Positions 19,810-30,096 of a stretch of DNA of 64,000 bases are shown here, one piece after another. Source of the DNA: Corynebacterium rouxii (lineage in GTDB: Bacteria > Actinomycetota > Actinomycetes > Mycobacteriales > Mycobacteriaceae). Location of the stretch: positions 1,612,001 to 1,676,000 of the forward strand of contig NZ_LR738855.1 of assembly GCF_902702935.1 (NCBI RefSeq). Reading direction: 5' to 3'. The translations under genes and the position numbers were made by a program. Each line of letters opens with the position of its first letter. The stretch's first letter is position 1. The notes below the pieces were generated by a model, which was not told where the DNA came from, ran no database searches, and saw only the letters and a list, made by a program, of their open reading frames with translations.

Positions 19810-21252
19810 TTAGTCGTGTAAATATTGTGCAATCGCTGCAGCGAACATGTCTCCACGCTGCCCCATGCCGGTGTACATATCAAGACTAGCCGCTGCAGGA
19901 GCCAATACGATCGCATCGCCTGCTTCTGCTTGGGATACCGCCCACGCTACTGCCTCATCCATTGCTCGACGTGGATCAGTCTCAGAAACGTTTAGAACCG
20001 GAATACCAGGAATGTGAGTCCGAACAGAATCTTCAATCACATCACGATCGACGCCCAACAAAGCTACTGCTTTGATTCGTCCGGCATGTCGAACAATGAG
20101 CTCATCGATTTCTGCTCCCTTGAGCTGGCCACCGGCAACCCACACTACTGAAGAGAAACCAGCAAGTGCGCTATCTGCAGCATGTGGATTTGTTGCTTTC
20201 GAATTATCAATCGCAACGACTTCCCTATGACGCCCCACGCATTGTCCGCGATGTCCTGCGACTTCAAACTTGGACAGTGCCTCTTCAATACATGCGGCAC
20301 TTACTCCCATCGAGCGCGCTGCCGCAGCTGCAGCAAGGGCGTCGTAAAGCCCTGCCGGACCTGCTGGTTCGATTCCTTCCGCAAACCGCAACACCACGTT
20401 ATCGCCAAATGCACAGTCGATAAGCTGTCCATCGCGTAGGCCTAACATGCCTTTTGCTGGTTCGCCTAAGGTGAATCCGATGATGGGATCAGCATCTTCG
20501 GCACGTTGGATGCGTCTTATTTCCGTCATCACATGCTCATTATCCAAGCCCGCAATCGCAGTGGGAGCAGCTAATACTTTTGCCTTATCCTGTGCATACT
20601 GGGCGAAACTACCGTGCCAATCAATGTGGTCATCAGCAAGATTGAGCAAAATCCCAACGTCAGGGATCAAAGTCGAAGACCAATGCAACTGAAAACTCGA
20701 AAGCTCCGCAACTAAAACATCGATACGCGGTTGAGTACTCACTGCATCCGCAACCGATACACCGATGTTTCCAACGGCGGCAGCACGTGCACCAGAATGT
20801 TGCATGATTTCTGCGAGCATGGCCGTTGTCGTGGTTTTACCGTTAGTGCCAGTAACCACCATCCATGTTCGTTTCGGGCCAAATACCTCAGCACGATCAA
20901 GGCGGTACACCAGCTCAACATCGCCAATGACCTCAAGGCCAGCACTCTGCGCAGCAACGAGAAGCGGCGAATCAGGTCGCCAACCTGGAGAAGTAACCAC
21001 TACTGTGTAATCTCGAAAACCATTCGAAACTACATCAGCTGGACTAATAACCTGACACCCAGTTTGCTGAGCCAGCTTATCCAGCTGCGCAGAATTGGAA
21101 TCTGCAACGGTGACAGCACACCCCATCTCTCGCAACAGCTGAGTGATTCCGACCCCAGAAACACCTGCACCCGCAACGAGTACGCGGCCTGCTAACTCAG
21201 GAAGCAAAACCTTGAGCTCTTCAATACTTACTGTCATTTTGGTGGCAGACAT
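19810..21252 (-). CDS. murD: UDP-N-acetylmuramoylalanine--D-glutamate ligase
   Basis: Taken from ATG 21252, which has AGGAG about 9 bases upstream; the frame extends to 21306 but that part overlaps mraY and lacks a ribosome site. The 480-residue ligase adds D-Glu to UDP-MurNAc-L-Ala. VAGAGVSGVG is the N-terminal nucleotide fold (about residue 25), GTNGKTTTTAM the ATP loop (about 130), and the C-terminal domain has DNSKATNPHA. It follows mraY by 4 bases. Confidence 0.95.
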   Translation of the reverse strand: MSATKMTVSIEELKVLLPELAGRVLVAGAGVSGVGITQLLREMGCAVTVADSNSAQLDKLAQQTGCQVISPADVVSNGFRDYTVVVTSPGWRPDSPLLVAAQSAGLEVIGDVELVYRLDRAEVFGPKRTWMVVTGTNGKTTTTAMLAEIMQHSGARAAAVGNIGVSVADAVSTQPRIDVLVAELSSFQLHWSSTLIPDVGILLNLADDHIDWHGSFAQYAQDKAKVLAAPTAIAGLDNEHVMTEIRRIQRAEDADPIIGFTLGEPAKGMLGLRDGQLIDCAFGDNVVLRFAEGIEPAGPAGLYDALAAAAAARSMGVSAACIEEALSKFEVAGHRGQCVGRHREVVAIDNSKATNPHAADSALAGFSSVVWVAGGQLKGAEIDELIVRHAGRIKAVALLGVDRDVIEDSVRTHIPGIPVLNVSETDPRRAMDEAVAWAVSQAEAGDAIVLAPAAASLDMYTGMGQRGDMFAAAIAQYLHD

Positions 21253-21256
21253 ATTT

Positions 21257-22357
21257 TTATACTCCTGTAAGAGATAGCCACTCACCATAGAAAATAGATG
21301 CACCAATAAGCGCAGCCACCGCAGCGATCAGCCAGAATCGAATCACAACAGTTGTTTCGGCCCAACCACCGTTTTCAAAATGATGATGGAAAGGAGCCAT
21401 CCGGAAAATACGAATCTTCTTTGTTCGGTATCCCGCGACCTGGATAACTACCGAAGCAGCTTCGAGTACAAACAAGGCGCCAACAATAATCATGAGAAGC
21501 TCTGTACGAGAGGCCACTGACAACCCGGCAACGAGGCCGCCTAGTGCGAGAGAACCAGTATCTCCCATAAAAATCTTGGCGGGAGCCGCATTCCACCACA
21601 AAAAGCCCAAACACGCGCCCAACCCAGCAGCAGCCAAAATTGCAAGGTCCAATGGATCACGCACGTCGTAACAACCAGGTTGTGCTCCTGCCGAGCACGA
21701 GTTTCGGAACTGCCAGAACGTAATAACGGTATACGTACCCATCACGATTGCAGTTGAGCCCGCAGCTAATCCGTCTAACCCATCGGTCAGATTTACCGCG
21801 TTAGACCATGCAGAAATCAGAATGTAAATGAATAGAAGAAAAATAACGATTCCCACTACCTTGGGCCCAATAGCAAGGTCAACTGTGGGCAAATCACGCA
21901 AGAAGCTTAAGTGACTAGATCCTGGAGTTAGCCCATCAGCGTTGGGGAAAAGAAGAATAAGCGCACCAAAGATAAGTGAAATCGCCAACTGTCCGATCAA
22001 CTTGGCTTTCTTATTCAAGCCAAGGTTACGACCCATGTAGAGCTTGATAAAGTCATCAGCAAAACCAAGACCACCGAGCGCTAATGTCAGGCCTAAAACC
22101 AGCAGGCCTGAGGCTGTAAAACCACCAGTTCCAGTGACTTGACCCACGATCCCCGTGACTGCATAAGCAACAGTAATACCGATCAAGATTGCGATACCAC
22201 CCATGGTGGGGGTGCCGCGCTTGCGCAAATGCGATTTAGGACCGTCTTCACGGATCTCCTGTCCCAACCCCTCGGCACTAAAGCGCCGAATCAAAATGGG
22301 CGTAACAAAGATCGACACCAAAAGGCCCACAGCGCCCGCAATAATGATCTGGGTCAT
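21257..22357 (-). CDS. mraY: phospho-N-acetylmuramoyl-pentapeptide-transferase MraY
   Basis: The 366-residue integral membrane enzyme transfers phospho-MurNAc-pentapeptide to undecaprenyl phosphate, producing lipid I. Family hallmarks are visible: FADDFIKL (about residue 99), [15 protein letters not shown] (about 186), [10 protein letters not shown] (about 266) and the HHHFE motif near residue 325. About ten hydrophobic segments are present. It lies 25 bases after murF and 4 bases before murD. Confidence 0.97.
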   Translation of the reverse strand: MTQIIIAGAVGLLVSIFVTPILIRRFSAEGLGQEIREDGPKSHLRKRGTPTMGGIAILIGITVAYAVTGIVGQVTGTGGFTASGLLVLGLTLALGGLGFADDFIKLYMGRNLGLNKKAKLIGQLAISLIFGALILLFPNADGLTPGSSHLSFLRDLPTVDLAIGPKVVGIVIFLLFIYILISAWSNAVNLTDGLDGLAAGSTAIVMGTYTVITFWQFRNSCSAGAQPGCYDVRDPLDLAILAAAGLGACLGFLWWNAAPAKIFMGDTGSLALGGLVAGLSVASRTELLMIIVGALFVLEAASVVIQVAGYRTKKIRIFRMAPFHHHFENGGWAETTVVIRFWLIAAVAALIGASIFYGEWLSLTGV

Positions 22358-22382
22358 TGTTGATTCACCTGTTATTCTTTCT

Positions 22383-23873
22383 TTATTTTGAAGCTAAAAT
22401 CTCTGCGGTTTCCCACAAACGATATGCATTTGATGCTTTTACAAGAGCTACGTCTGCAGAACCCATATTCTGATCAAGTAGATCTGCTGCTTCTGCGGTA
22501 TCGCGAGCCATAAGTGTAGTCACATTGCTACGTCGGGCTCCATTTGCCAATGCCAAAGAATCGGCAGAGTCTCCGACAACGATAAGCCCATGCACATTAA
22601 GTTCACTGAGGAGCTTGCCAATTTCAGCGTGTGCTGCAACCGATTCCTCCCCTAACTCGCTCATGGGTCCCAGTACTGCCCACGCGCGTGAGACGTCGCC
22701 CTTGAGTGACTTGTTGTGAGCAGTAGTGGAAAGCGCCGTGAGACCAGCACGCATCGATTCAGTATTGGCGTTATACGCATCATCAATGATGGTGGCACCA
22801 TCGCTACGGCGCATAAGGGCCATGCGGTGCGCGGAAGCACCAAGGTGACTGCTTAATGCTTCGGCGATATCGTCAATGGTTATGCCTGCCGCATATGCTG
22901 CCGCTGCTGCTGCCAGTGCATTAGAAACTTGATGCTGGCCAGCGACTTGGAGCGTTACGACGCTCTCCGCTTCGCCGATGTGGAGAGTAAAACGTGCACG
23001 CGCATAATCATCAAGCTCAATATCGGAGGCATACACATCCGCGTCCTGCGAATTCGCGGAGAAAGTGATGACCTGGGCATCAGTTCGAGTATGCATGCCT
23101 GCAACGAGATCATCATCCGCATTAAGTACAGCCACACCGTCATGTGGAAGTGACTCCACCAATTCGCCTTTGGCTTGAGCAATAACTTCGCGCGAACCAA
23201 ATTCGCCTAAATGCGCGGTGCCGACATTGAGTACAACACCGATTTTAGGAGGGGCAATCTGCGCTAGATGTGCTATGTGGCCAATGCCGCGTGCCGACAT
23301 CTCCGCTACAAGATAACGGGTCTGTTCTGTACAGCGTAAAGCTGTATATGGATGCCCGATCTCGTTATTAAACGATCCAGGAGGAGCCACTGTAGGGGCC
23401 TGATTACTCAGAATTGAAGCCAACATGTCTTTGGTCGAGGTTTTACCAGCCGAACCAGTAACACCAATGACGGTTAGCCCCTTAGCAGTCAACGTATCGA
23501 TTACTGATCGCGCAATAAGTCCCATACCTTGAAGAACAGCCGCAACCGAACCGTCTTCATCATGTTCAGTTGCGTAACTGTTGGCCGATTGCTGTTGACC
23601 AATCGCTGGTGGAACTACAATAGCGGGCGCTAATCCAGAATCGGTCTTCACTGGATGCGCTACCAATGCTGCTGCAGCACCACTATCTAATGCAGCTGGT
23701 ACGAAATCATGACCGTCGACACGCGCCCCAGCCAACGCCACGAACAAAGAACCCTCAGATACCTTGCGCGAGTCAAATTCCACAGGTCCCGTCACTACGG
23801 TTTCTGGATTAGTGCCTTGCGTGAGTGTTCCACCCACGATACGTGCGATCTGTTCAACAGTCAGATCAATCAT
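22383..23873 (-). CDS. murF: UDP-MurNAc-tripeptide--D-alanyl-D-alanine ligase
   Basis: The 496-residue ligase attaches D-Ala-D-Ala to the UDP-MurNAc tripeptide. The ATP loop is [10 protein letters not shown] at about residue 139, followed by [12 protein letters not shown] and the central [10 protein letters not shown] motif; the C-terminal domain contains [12 protein letters not shown]. An insertion of about 20 residues ([13 protein letters not shown], about 95-107) before the P-loop domain is not usual in the family and is probably a surface loop. Confidence 0.96.
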   Translation of the reverse strand: MIDLTVEQIARIVGGTLTQGTNPETVVTGPVEFDSRKVSEGSLFVALAGARVDGHDFVPAALDSGAAAALVAHPVKTDSGLAPAIVVPPAIGQQQSANSYATEHDEDGSVAAVLQGMGLIARSVIDTLTAKGLTVIGVTGSAGKTSTKDMLASILSNQAPTVAPPGSFNNEIGHPYTALRCTEQTRYLVAEMSARGIGHIAHLAQIAPPKIGVVLNVGTAHLGEFGSREVIAQAKGELVESLPHDGVAVLNADDDLVAGMHTRTDAQVITFSANSQDADVYASDIELDDYARARFTLHIGEAESVVTLQVAGQHQVSNALAAAAAAYAAGITIDDIAEALSSHLGASAHRMALMRRSDGATIIDDAYNANTESMRAGLTALSTTAHNKSLKGDVSRAWAVLGPMSELGEESVAAHAEIGKLLSELNVHGLIVVGDSADSLALANGARRSNVTTLMARDTAEAADLLDQNMGSADVALVKASNAYRLWETAEILASK

Positions 23874-23926
23874 TTTCTCAAGTCCTTAAAAACAATGAAG
23901 TGCAATGAAAACCGGCTATTCATCCA

Positions 23927-25468
23927 TTAATCGACGCTGAAACCTCGATCATGCAGAGCAGTTGCTACTTCCTCACGATCATCGAAGTGATGATCAACTC
24001 CGTTAATGAGCTGACCAACTTCATGGCCTTTTCCAGCAACAATGACGGCATCGCCAGGCTGAGCCCATTGCACTGCGGTACGAATTGCCTCTCTACGATC
24101 TCCAATTTCACGGATATCTGCCGATCCCGCAGCACCATGTGCACCTTCTAATACTGCCTCACGAATTTTCGCGGGATCCTCCGACCTAGGGTTATCGTCA
24201 GTCACAATGACCAAATCTGCTCGGCTCGCTGCTTCAGCGCCCATAATTGGCCGTTTGCTGGAATCTCGATCGCCGCCTGCACCTACGACAACCGCAATTC
24301 GTCCCGGCACTTGGTCGCGGACGGTATCTATAACTGCAGCTACGGCTGCTGGTTTATGGGCATAGTCCACGACGGCTAGGAACTCTTGACCTCGATCGAT
24401 GCATTCCATACGTCCTGGAACTGCGACGTCCGCGATGCCACGAATAAAGGCGTCTTTATCAACGCCCACGGATTCCGCCAAAGCCAACGCAACTACGGTA
24501 TTCGCGATATTGAAGCCGCCAGGCAGTGGCAAATACACATCCGTTGACTGCACACCATGATGCACGATGAACGACTGAGCCCCGACAGGGTTAACGTCGA
24601 TATCGCTCACCCAATAATCAGCTTGGTTGACAGCTACCTCTTGTTCGGTACACACAGTGATGGTCCCTGCGCCAGCACGCTCGGCCATGGTTTTACCCCA
24701 ACGATCGTTTACGCACACAACAGACTTTTCAGCATGTATCGGCGAAGCCGGATCGAAGAACAAAGCTTTAGCCTCGAAATACTCCTGCATCGTTGGATGA
24801 AAATCGAGGTGATCCTGTGACAGGTTAGTAAAGCCAGCTGCGCTAAAACGAGTCCCTGTCACACGCCCCAACGCCAGCGCATGACTAGATACTTCCATCA
24901 CCACGTGGCTTACGCCTTCCGCCTTCATTTGGCTAAAGAGCTGCTGCAAAGTAGGAGCTTCAGGGGTTGTCAATTTAGTTGGGACTTTTCGCCCATTGAT
25001 ACGAGTTCCAGTAGTGCCGATCAGCCCGACGTGTAAGCCAGCTGCCATCAAACCGCGTTCAAGGATATAGCTGGTCGTGGTTTTACCACTGGTGCCGGTC
25101 ACACCGATGATTGTCATGTCCTGAGATGGGTGCCCATAAATTTCCGCACTGAGTATTCCTAGAACTCTGCGAACATCGTCTACCTCTATTATGGGACGCT
25201 TCTCACCGGAATCTACAAGTATTTGGGTTCCCTCGTGGTCGCTTAATATAGCTAGTGCTGCCGCTGCTTTACCTTGGCTAGCGTAGCGAGCTCCATGGGT
25301 TTTGGTACCTGGAAGTGCAGCAAAGATTGCGTCGGCTGGCAGCTGTGATGAATCCAGTCCAATCGCCGAAATCTCTGTTGCGCCCGCTGCTGTTTCTCCC
25401 ACTAGACGTCCACCGGCAAGTTCAGTAAGACGCTCGAGAGTACATGATTGCGGAGTTTGAGTAGGCAA
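23927..25468 (-). CDS. murE: UDP-MurNAc-dipeptide--meso-diaminopimelate ligase
   Basis: The 513-residue ligase adds the third residue of the stem peptide. The ATP loop is GTSGKTTTSY (about residue 125) and the substrate-selecting motif is DNPR (VTDDNPRSEDP, about residue 427), which marks enzymes that use meso-diaminopimelate, as expected for corynebacterial walls. The start appears to be TTG at 25468, supported by AAAGGGG 6-7 bases upstream; no in-frame ATG lies near it. Confidence 0.95.
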   Translation of the reverse strand: MPTQTPQSCTLERLTELAGGRLVGETAAGATEISAIGLDSSQLPADAIFAALPGTKTHGARYASQGKAAAALAILSDHEGTQILVDSGEKRPIIEVDDVRRVLGILSAEIYGHPSQDMTIIGVTGTSGKTTTSYILERGLMAAGLHVGLIGTTGTRINGRKVPTKLTTPEAPTLQQLFSQMKAEGVSHVVMEVSSHALALGRVTGTRFSAAGFTNLSQDHLDFHPTMQEYFEAKALFFDPASPIHAEKSVVCVNDRWGKTMAERAGAGTITVCTEQEVAVNQADYWVSDIDVNPVGAQSFIVHHGVQSTDVYLPLPGGFNIANTVVALALAESVGVDKDAFIRGIADVAVPGRMECIDRGQEFLAVVDYAHKPAAVAAVIDTVRDQVPGRIAVVVGAGGDRDSSKRPIMGAEAASRADLVIVTDDNPRSEDPAKIREAVLEGAHGAAGSADIREIGDRREAIRTAVQWAQPGDAVIVAGKGHEVGQLINGVDHHFDDREEVATALHDRGFSVD

Positions 25469-25575
25469 ATCGGCCCCTTTCTACACGCTCTCGCCGAGGA
25501 TAGGCAGGAGCTTTAATTCCAAAGTGAACACGAGGTTGTGTGTTAAATAGCTAAGCGACGTTGCATCTTCTCTGG

Positions 25576-27600
25576 TTATTGAGCCTGCAACACGAGTTGT
25601 CCTTCCATTGGTGGCGAAAGTGGAACATTATCACGATCAAGGATCCACGATGCGATGTCGTGGAACAATGGCGCAGCCGATTGTCCGCCTTCGCCATGGA
25701 CTCCGCGATGAGGCTTGTCGAGCATAAGTGCTACAACAAATCGCGGATTATCAGCTGGGGCAATTCCCGCAAAGGTGATCCAGTAATTCGAATTCGAATA
25801 AGCACCAGTGTTTGGATCTACTTGCTGAGCAGTACCAGTTTTACCGCTGATTTGATATCCATCAACAGCTGCGCCTGCACCAGTACCACTATTGACTCCG
25901 GTGGGGTCTTTTTGCACTACACCCCGGAACATATCAACCACAGTACGCGCGGTTTGGGCAGACACGACTCGGGTTTCTGCAGGTGGCTGTTGCTCAACTT
26001 CGTTACCTGAGGAATCCACTACTTTTTCGATAATGCGTGGTTCGATTCGCTGCCCATCATTGGCCAGAGCCTGATAGATACCTGCCATTTGCAGCAGTGT
26101 CACAGACATGCCCTGTCCAATTGGGAGGTTTGCAAAGGTACCACCAGACCACTGGGAAATGTCGGGGAGAAGGCCCTGTGACTCTACAGGAAGTTCGATA
26201 CCTGTATTCTGTCCGATTCCAAAACGATGAAGAAGATCGTTAAACCGTTGATCTCCTAATCGCTGCGCGAGCATGAGAGTACCTACGTTCGAGGACTTAC
26301 CAAAGATACCAGTTGTGGTATACCCAACCGTGCCATGCTCCCACGCGTCACGCACGGTTACGCCAGACATTTCGATGCTGCCTGGTACTTGCAGAACTTC
26401 ATCTGGGGTTGATTTGCCATCTTCAATAACTCCGGCAGCGGTAATGATCTTGGCAACCGATCCAGGCTCAAATGGTGAAGAAATGGTGGTGTTCTCAAAA
26501 GACTTATTGTCTTTGAGCTGCTTTTCAATATCTCCATTTGGGTTGATCGTTCCGGAATTTGCCATGGTAAGCACTTTTCCGGTCTTTACATCTAGAACCA
26601 CTGCAGAGGCACTTTGGGCACCGGAATTGGAGACTGCTTGTTCCAATTGCTGCTGCACATAGGTCTGCATGTCCAAATCCAACGTCAAAGTGACATTGGC
26701 CCCGTTGGTTGCAGGGACTTCATCCCGTAACGAACCTGGAATTACTTCTCCGCTTGCAGCGACATCGAGAGTTTTGCGTCCGTCGATTCCTGAAAGCACA
26801 GAATTATTCGATGACTCGAAACCAAATTGGCCTTGTCCATCTTGACTAATCTTGCCAATCACATTTTCTGCGACAGCACCATTCGGGTACTGACGGATCT
26901 GTTGGAGATCGGCAGCGATACCATGAAACTTTTGCGCGATATTTTCGGCCACATCTGGGTCAACGTTTCGCACCAAAACCTCATAGCTAGTATCAGCTTT
27001 TAGTTTTTTCAGAATGTCTTTTGACTTGATGTCGTTGGCAGAGGCTTCCGAGTCTTTGATGATCTTCGGAATTTCGTTTGAATACTCTTCTAGGTAGCTA
27101 TTTACCTTGTCTTCAATCTTTTTCGTCCGCTGATTTTCATCCCAACTGGAATACTCTTTTTCGTCCTGCAGCTCGATTTTGGCAGTGTATTCAAGCTCTT
27201 TACGCAACTGCTTAGGCGACGCCGTCAGCGATCGAGCCTGCATTGTATACGCCAACAATTGGCCCGTGTTGTCATAAATCTCGCCACGACGTGCGGCATC
27301 GACAAATACTCGTGTGCGCTGTGCAGATGCTTTTTCTGAAAGATCCGGTCCCCATACGAGTTGCACCCAACCAAGGCGCGCGATAAGTACGGCTACTATC
27401 AGCACAACTATTACACGAAAAACTCTAAATCGATGATGCGATACTACTGAGTCTTGAGTACTACGCTGCCGAGCATTTACCTCGCGCTTAAGTTTCAGAT
27501 CCTTATCTTTCGCACCTTGAGTCGTGGAGAACCGATGCGAATGGTCCCGACTCGACCACGAAGGTCTACCGTGGAATCGATCAGGGTTGCTCGAATTCAC
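25576..27600 (-). CDS. ftsI: septal class B penicillin-binding protein FtsI (PBP3)
   Basis: The 674-residue transpeptidase cross-links septal peptidoglycan. A cytoplasmic basic tail of about 65 residues precedes one membrane helix (VIVVLIVAVLIARLGWVQL), then a dimerisation domain and a transpeptidase domain with the three active-site motifs: SVAK (about residue 384), SSN (about 440) and KTGT (about 591). It is encoded between the ftsL-like gene and murE. GTG 27600 is the start, with GAGG upstream. A long charged insertion (about residues 130-200) is present in the dimerisation domain. Confidence 0.95.
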   Translation of the reverse strand: MNSSNPDRFHGRPSWSSRDHSHRFSTTQGAKDKDLKLKREVNARQRSTQDSVVSHHRFRVFRVIVVLIVAVLIARLGWVQLVWGPDLSEKASAQRTRVFVDAARRGEIYDNTGQLLAYTMQARSLTASPKQLRKELEYTAKIELQDEKEYSSWDENQRTKKIEDKVNSYLEEYSNEIPKIIKDSEASANDIKSKDILKKLKADTSYEVLVRNVDPDVAENIAQKFHGIAADLQQIRQYPNGAVAENVIGKISQDGQGQFGFESSNNSVLSGIDGRKTLDVAASGEVIPGSLRDEVPATNGANVTLTLDLDMQTYVQQQLEQAVSNSGAQSASAVVLDVKTGKVLTMANSGTINPNGDIEKQLKDNKSFENTTISSPFEPGSVAKIITAAGVIEDGKSTPDEVLQVPGSIEMSGVTVRDAWEHGTVGYTTTGIFGKSSNVGTLMLAQRLGDQRFNDLLHRFGIGQNTGIELPVESQGLLPDISQWSGGTFANLPIGQGMSVTLLQMAGIYQALANDGQRIEPRIIEKVVDSSGNEVEQQPPAETRVVSAQTARTVVDMFRGVVQKDPTGVNSGTGAGAAVDGYQISGKTGTAQQVDPNTGAYSNSNYWITFAGIAPADNPRFVVALMLDKPHRGVHGEGGQSAAPLFHDIASWILDRDNVPLSPPMEGQLVLQAQ

Positions 27601-27630
27601 TCCTAGATCCGCCTCACTACATTGGTTGGC

Positions 27631-28404
27631 TTAACGATGAACAGTTGGTGCGTACGGTGCAACAACTGAACCGTTTGCGGATTCATTTGCTCCCGTATTG
27701 ACTCCGTTCGAGGCTACCCCCGCTCCACCGTTTGCAGCGGGTGCGCCATTACCAACTGGCGGAACTGCGTTGAGATTTCCGGCAACTTCACTGGTCTTAT
27801 TGGGATCACTCGAAGCACCCTTAGGCGCAATGAGATCACCATTGACGTCGACGACTGGGTGGGTTTTCTCGCCTGGTTCTCGCTGAACTACTACTTCCCC
27901 CTCATGCTGTGGAACCAAAATGCCTGCTTGATCCGGTACGACTAATCCCATTTCTTGAGCGCGTCGCGCGATGTTAGCAGTCGAGGAAGCATTTTCGACG
28001 TCTCGATTAAGCGTCTCAATCTGGTTGGACAACGTGCTATCGTTTGCGCGAAGCTGTGTCATCGCAAATGTTTGTTCCGTTGAGATTCCCGAAAGGTACA
28101 GCGAAACCGCAACACTTGAAACCAGCATCACGATGATTCCCACTACTCTTCTCACATTCGCGGGCGCTACTGCAGCTCGGGGAGCTTCATTACGACGTCC
28201 TCGATGCGAGAACACCTGACGAGAACCAGCGGTGTTTCTAAAACTACGAGACCGAAGCGGACGTTCTTCTACTCGCTGCGCATTGTAGCCTGCTCGAGAA
28301 CCAGAACGATTGTAGGTCAACGTCTGAGTTCCGGTTGTCGACCCAGTACTCAGATCTCGAGAACGGTGGCTGGCCTCCCTACGCGCACGGTCGGTCATGG
28401 TCAT
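27631..28404 (-). CDS. ftsL: FtsL-like septum formation membrane protein
   Basis: Identity rests on position between rsmH and ftsI and on architecture: a basic cytoplasmic region of about 85 residues, one membrane helix (VGIIVMLVSSVAVSLYL), then a short coiled coil (STLSNQIETLNRDVENASS) as in FtsL/FtsB/DivIC proteins. At 257 residues it is about twice as long as most FtsL, because of the N-terminal region and a C-terminal Asn/Gly/Ala-rich tail of about 80 residues. The tandem ATGs at 28404 and 28398 are both possible starts. Confidence 0.75.
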   Translation of the reverse strand: MTMTDRARREASHRSRDLSTGSTTGTQTLTYNRSGSRAGYNAQRVEERPLRSRSFRNTAGSRQVFSHRGRRNEAPRAAVAPANVRRVVGIIVMLVSSVAVSLYLSGISTEQTFAMTQLRANDSTLSNQIETLNRDVENASSTANIARRAQEMGLVVPDQAGILVPQHEGEVVVQREPGEKTHPVVDVNGDLIAPKGASSDPNKTSEVAGNLNAVPPVGNGAPAANGGAGVASNGVNTGANESANGSVVAPYAPTVHR

Positions 28405-28462
28405 CTCTAGGTCACCCCAAAACTACTGCGTTTGTTTGTGTCATTGCGATTTTTTGTTTTCT

Positions 28463-29482
28463 CTACAGAGCTTCGATTGCTCGAACTCTCACCGATGCAG
28501 CGCGAGGATTTTCCTCAATTTCCGCCTCAGTAGCTTTTTCCGCGCCGCGAGTCACAACTTTGAATTTGGGCGCATACTCCGGTAGCTCCATCGGAAGTCC
28601 CGGCGGCGTTTTCGAAGTAGAAATGTCTACGAAGTAACGCTTGACAATTTTGTCTTCCAACGACTGGTAAGACATGAACACTGCGCGTCCACCTGCAGCC
28701 AAACGCTGCGTAATCTCAGGAAGTACATTCTCTAGAGATTCCAATTCTCGGTTGACCTCAATTCGAAGCGCCTGGAACGTTCGCTTGGCTGGATGCCCAC
28801 CAGTACGACGCGTAGCGGCAGGAATCATCGCATAAAGCAACTCAACTAACCGCGCGGAAGTTTCAAAAGGTTCTTTTTCACGCTCTCGGACTATTGCACT
28901 TGCAATTTTTCCTGCGAAACGCTCATCACCATAGGTTTTAAGGATTCGTGCCAGCTCACCATGACTATAGGTATTCAACACATCAGCTGCAGTGATCCCG
29001 ATCGTGTTGTCCATGCGCATGTCTAGCGGCGCATCAACACGGTAGGCAAACCCTCGCTCTGCTTGATCCAGCTGCATTGATGAAACACCAAGGTCAAAAA
29101 GCGCACCGCTGATACCTTCTTCCAATGCAGTAGATGCAATGGGGTTTCCAGACTGAGCCAGCTCCTCTAATTTCGAAGCAAATCGATCGAAACGAGTGTG
29201 AATTCCGAGGAATCGATCGCCAAATTCTTTTAGTCGTTCACGAGCTGAAGCCAAAGAATTAGTATCACGATCGAGACCTATAACTCGAGCTTCTGGGAAG
29301 CTTTCAAGAAAATATTTGCTATGCCCACCAGCGCCGAGAGTGGCATCGATAATGACAGCATCTGACCCCATCGCTGTAACCTTAGGCGCAATCAGCTCAG
29401 CCATTCTGGCTCGAAGAACTGGGACGTGACCATGGTTTTCCTCAACATCGAACGAAAACTCTTGCGGCTCACCGTGAGTCAT
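28463..29482 (-). CDS. rsmH: 16S rRNA m4C1402 methyltransferase RsmH (MraW)
   Basis: The 339-residue SAM-dependent enzyme N4-methylates C1402 of 16S r[16 protein letters not shown] (about residue 19), [14 protein letters not shown] (about 45), [19 protein letters not shown] (about 131) and the [15 protein letters not shown] region (about 234) match the family. AAAGGGGATAA precedes ATG 29482. A 180-base spacer with a strong RNA structure separates it from mraZ. Confidence 0.97.
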   Translation of the reverse strand: MTHGEPQEFSFDVEENHGHVPVLRARMAELIAPKVTAMGSDAVIIDATLGAGGHSKYFLESFPEARVIGLDRDTNSLASARERLKEFGDRFLGIHTRFDRFASKLEELAQSGNPIASTALEEGISGALFDLGVSSMQLDQAERGFAYRVDAPLDMRMDNTIGITAADVLNTYSHGELARILKTYGDERFAGKIASAIVREREKEPFETSARLVELLYAMIPAATRRTGGHPAKRTFQALRIEVNRELESLENVLPEITQRLAAGGRAVFMSYQSLEDKIVKRYFVDISTSKTPPGLPMELPEYAPKFKVVTRGAEKATEAEIEENPRAASVRVRAIEAL

Positions 29483-29568
29483 TTATCCCCTTTCTCGAGC
29501 TTAATCACATGCCCTGAGACACATGTTGTTGGGTCTTTAGGTAGTAAAGGCGGGGTCTACACAGAGCC

Positions 29569-29630
29569 CTGACTGACACGCTCCATGCTCTGATATCGGG
29601 GAAGTACACCAGAGCACGGCGTCCAGTCAG
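29569..29630 (-). ncRNA. structured RNA element between mraZ and rsmH
   Basis: On the minus strand CTGACTG (29630-29624) pairs with CAGTCAG (29575-29569), and inside it TGCTCTG (29616-29610) pairs with CAGAGCA (29592-29586), with a loop that contains GTGTACTTCCCCGATAT. A further small stem (ATGCG/CGCAT) lies just 5' of it. There is no T-run, so it is not a simple terminator. A conserved actinobacterial mraW RNA motif located before mraW genes has been described from comparative genomics, and this element may be an example; I cannot check it against that model. Confidence 0.55.
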
Positions 29631-29664
29631 AGTTCATGCGTATACTCCGCATACTCACACTGAC

Positions 29665-30096
29665 TTAAAGGAAATCACCGAGGAACTCACCTTCCGCAGA
29701 AGAGAAAGCAGCCTCTGTTTCCTCTTGGTATGCAGCCCAAGCAGCTGCATCCCAAATTTCTAGAAAGTCCACAGAGCCAATTACCACACACTCCTTAGAC
29801 AAGCCTGCGTATGTACGATGTGCTGCAGAAAGAGTGATTCTTCCTTGCCCATCAGGACGCTGCTCGTCTGCACTCGCCGCGAGATTACGAATAAAAGCTC
29901 GTGCCTCAGGATTAGTCCTTGACACAGCAGCAGCTTTCCGTGCCCGCGCAGCAAACTCTTCGCGAGGGTATACGGCTAACGAATGGTCTTGGCCCTTCGT
30001 AACCATTAACCCTCCAGCTAATTCCTCACGAAACTTCGCTGGAAGAGTAAGACGACCTTTGTCATCAAGCTTGGGGGTGTAGGTACCCAAAAACAT
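29665..30096 (-). CDS. mraZ: transcriptional regulator MraZ
   Basis: Started at ATG 30096 to give 143 residues beginning [22 protein letters not shown], the standard N-terminus; the open frame to 30132 adds 12 residues not found in the family. Two AbrB-like swapped-hairpin domains are visible ([12 protein letters not shown] and [11 protein letters not shown]). MraZ is a ring-forming DNA-binding protein that controls its own dcw promoter. GGAGG lies 12 bases upstream, a rather long distance. Matching TGGGN repeats lie about 210 bases upstream. Confidence 0.95.
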   Translation of the reverse strand: MFLGTYTPKLDDKGRLTLPAKFREELAGGLMVTKGQDHSLAVYPREEFAARARKAAAVSRTNPEARAFIRNLAASADEQRPDGQGRITLSAAHRTYAGLSKECVVIGSVDFLEIWDAAAWAAYQEETEAAFSSAEGEFLGDFL

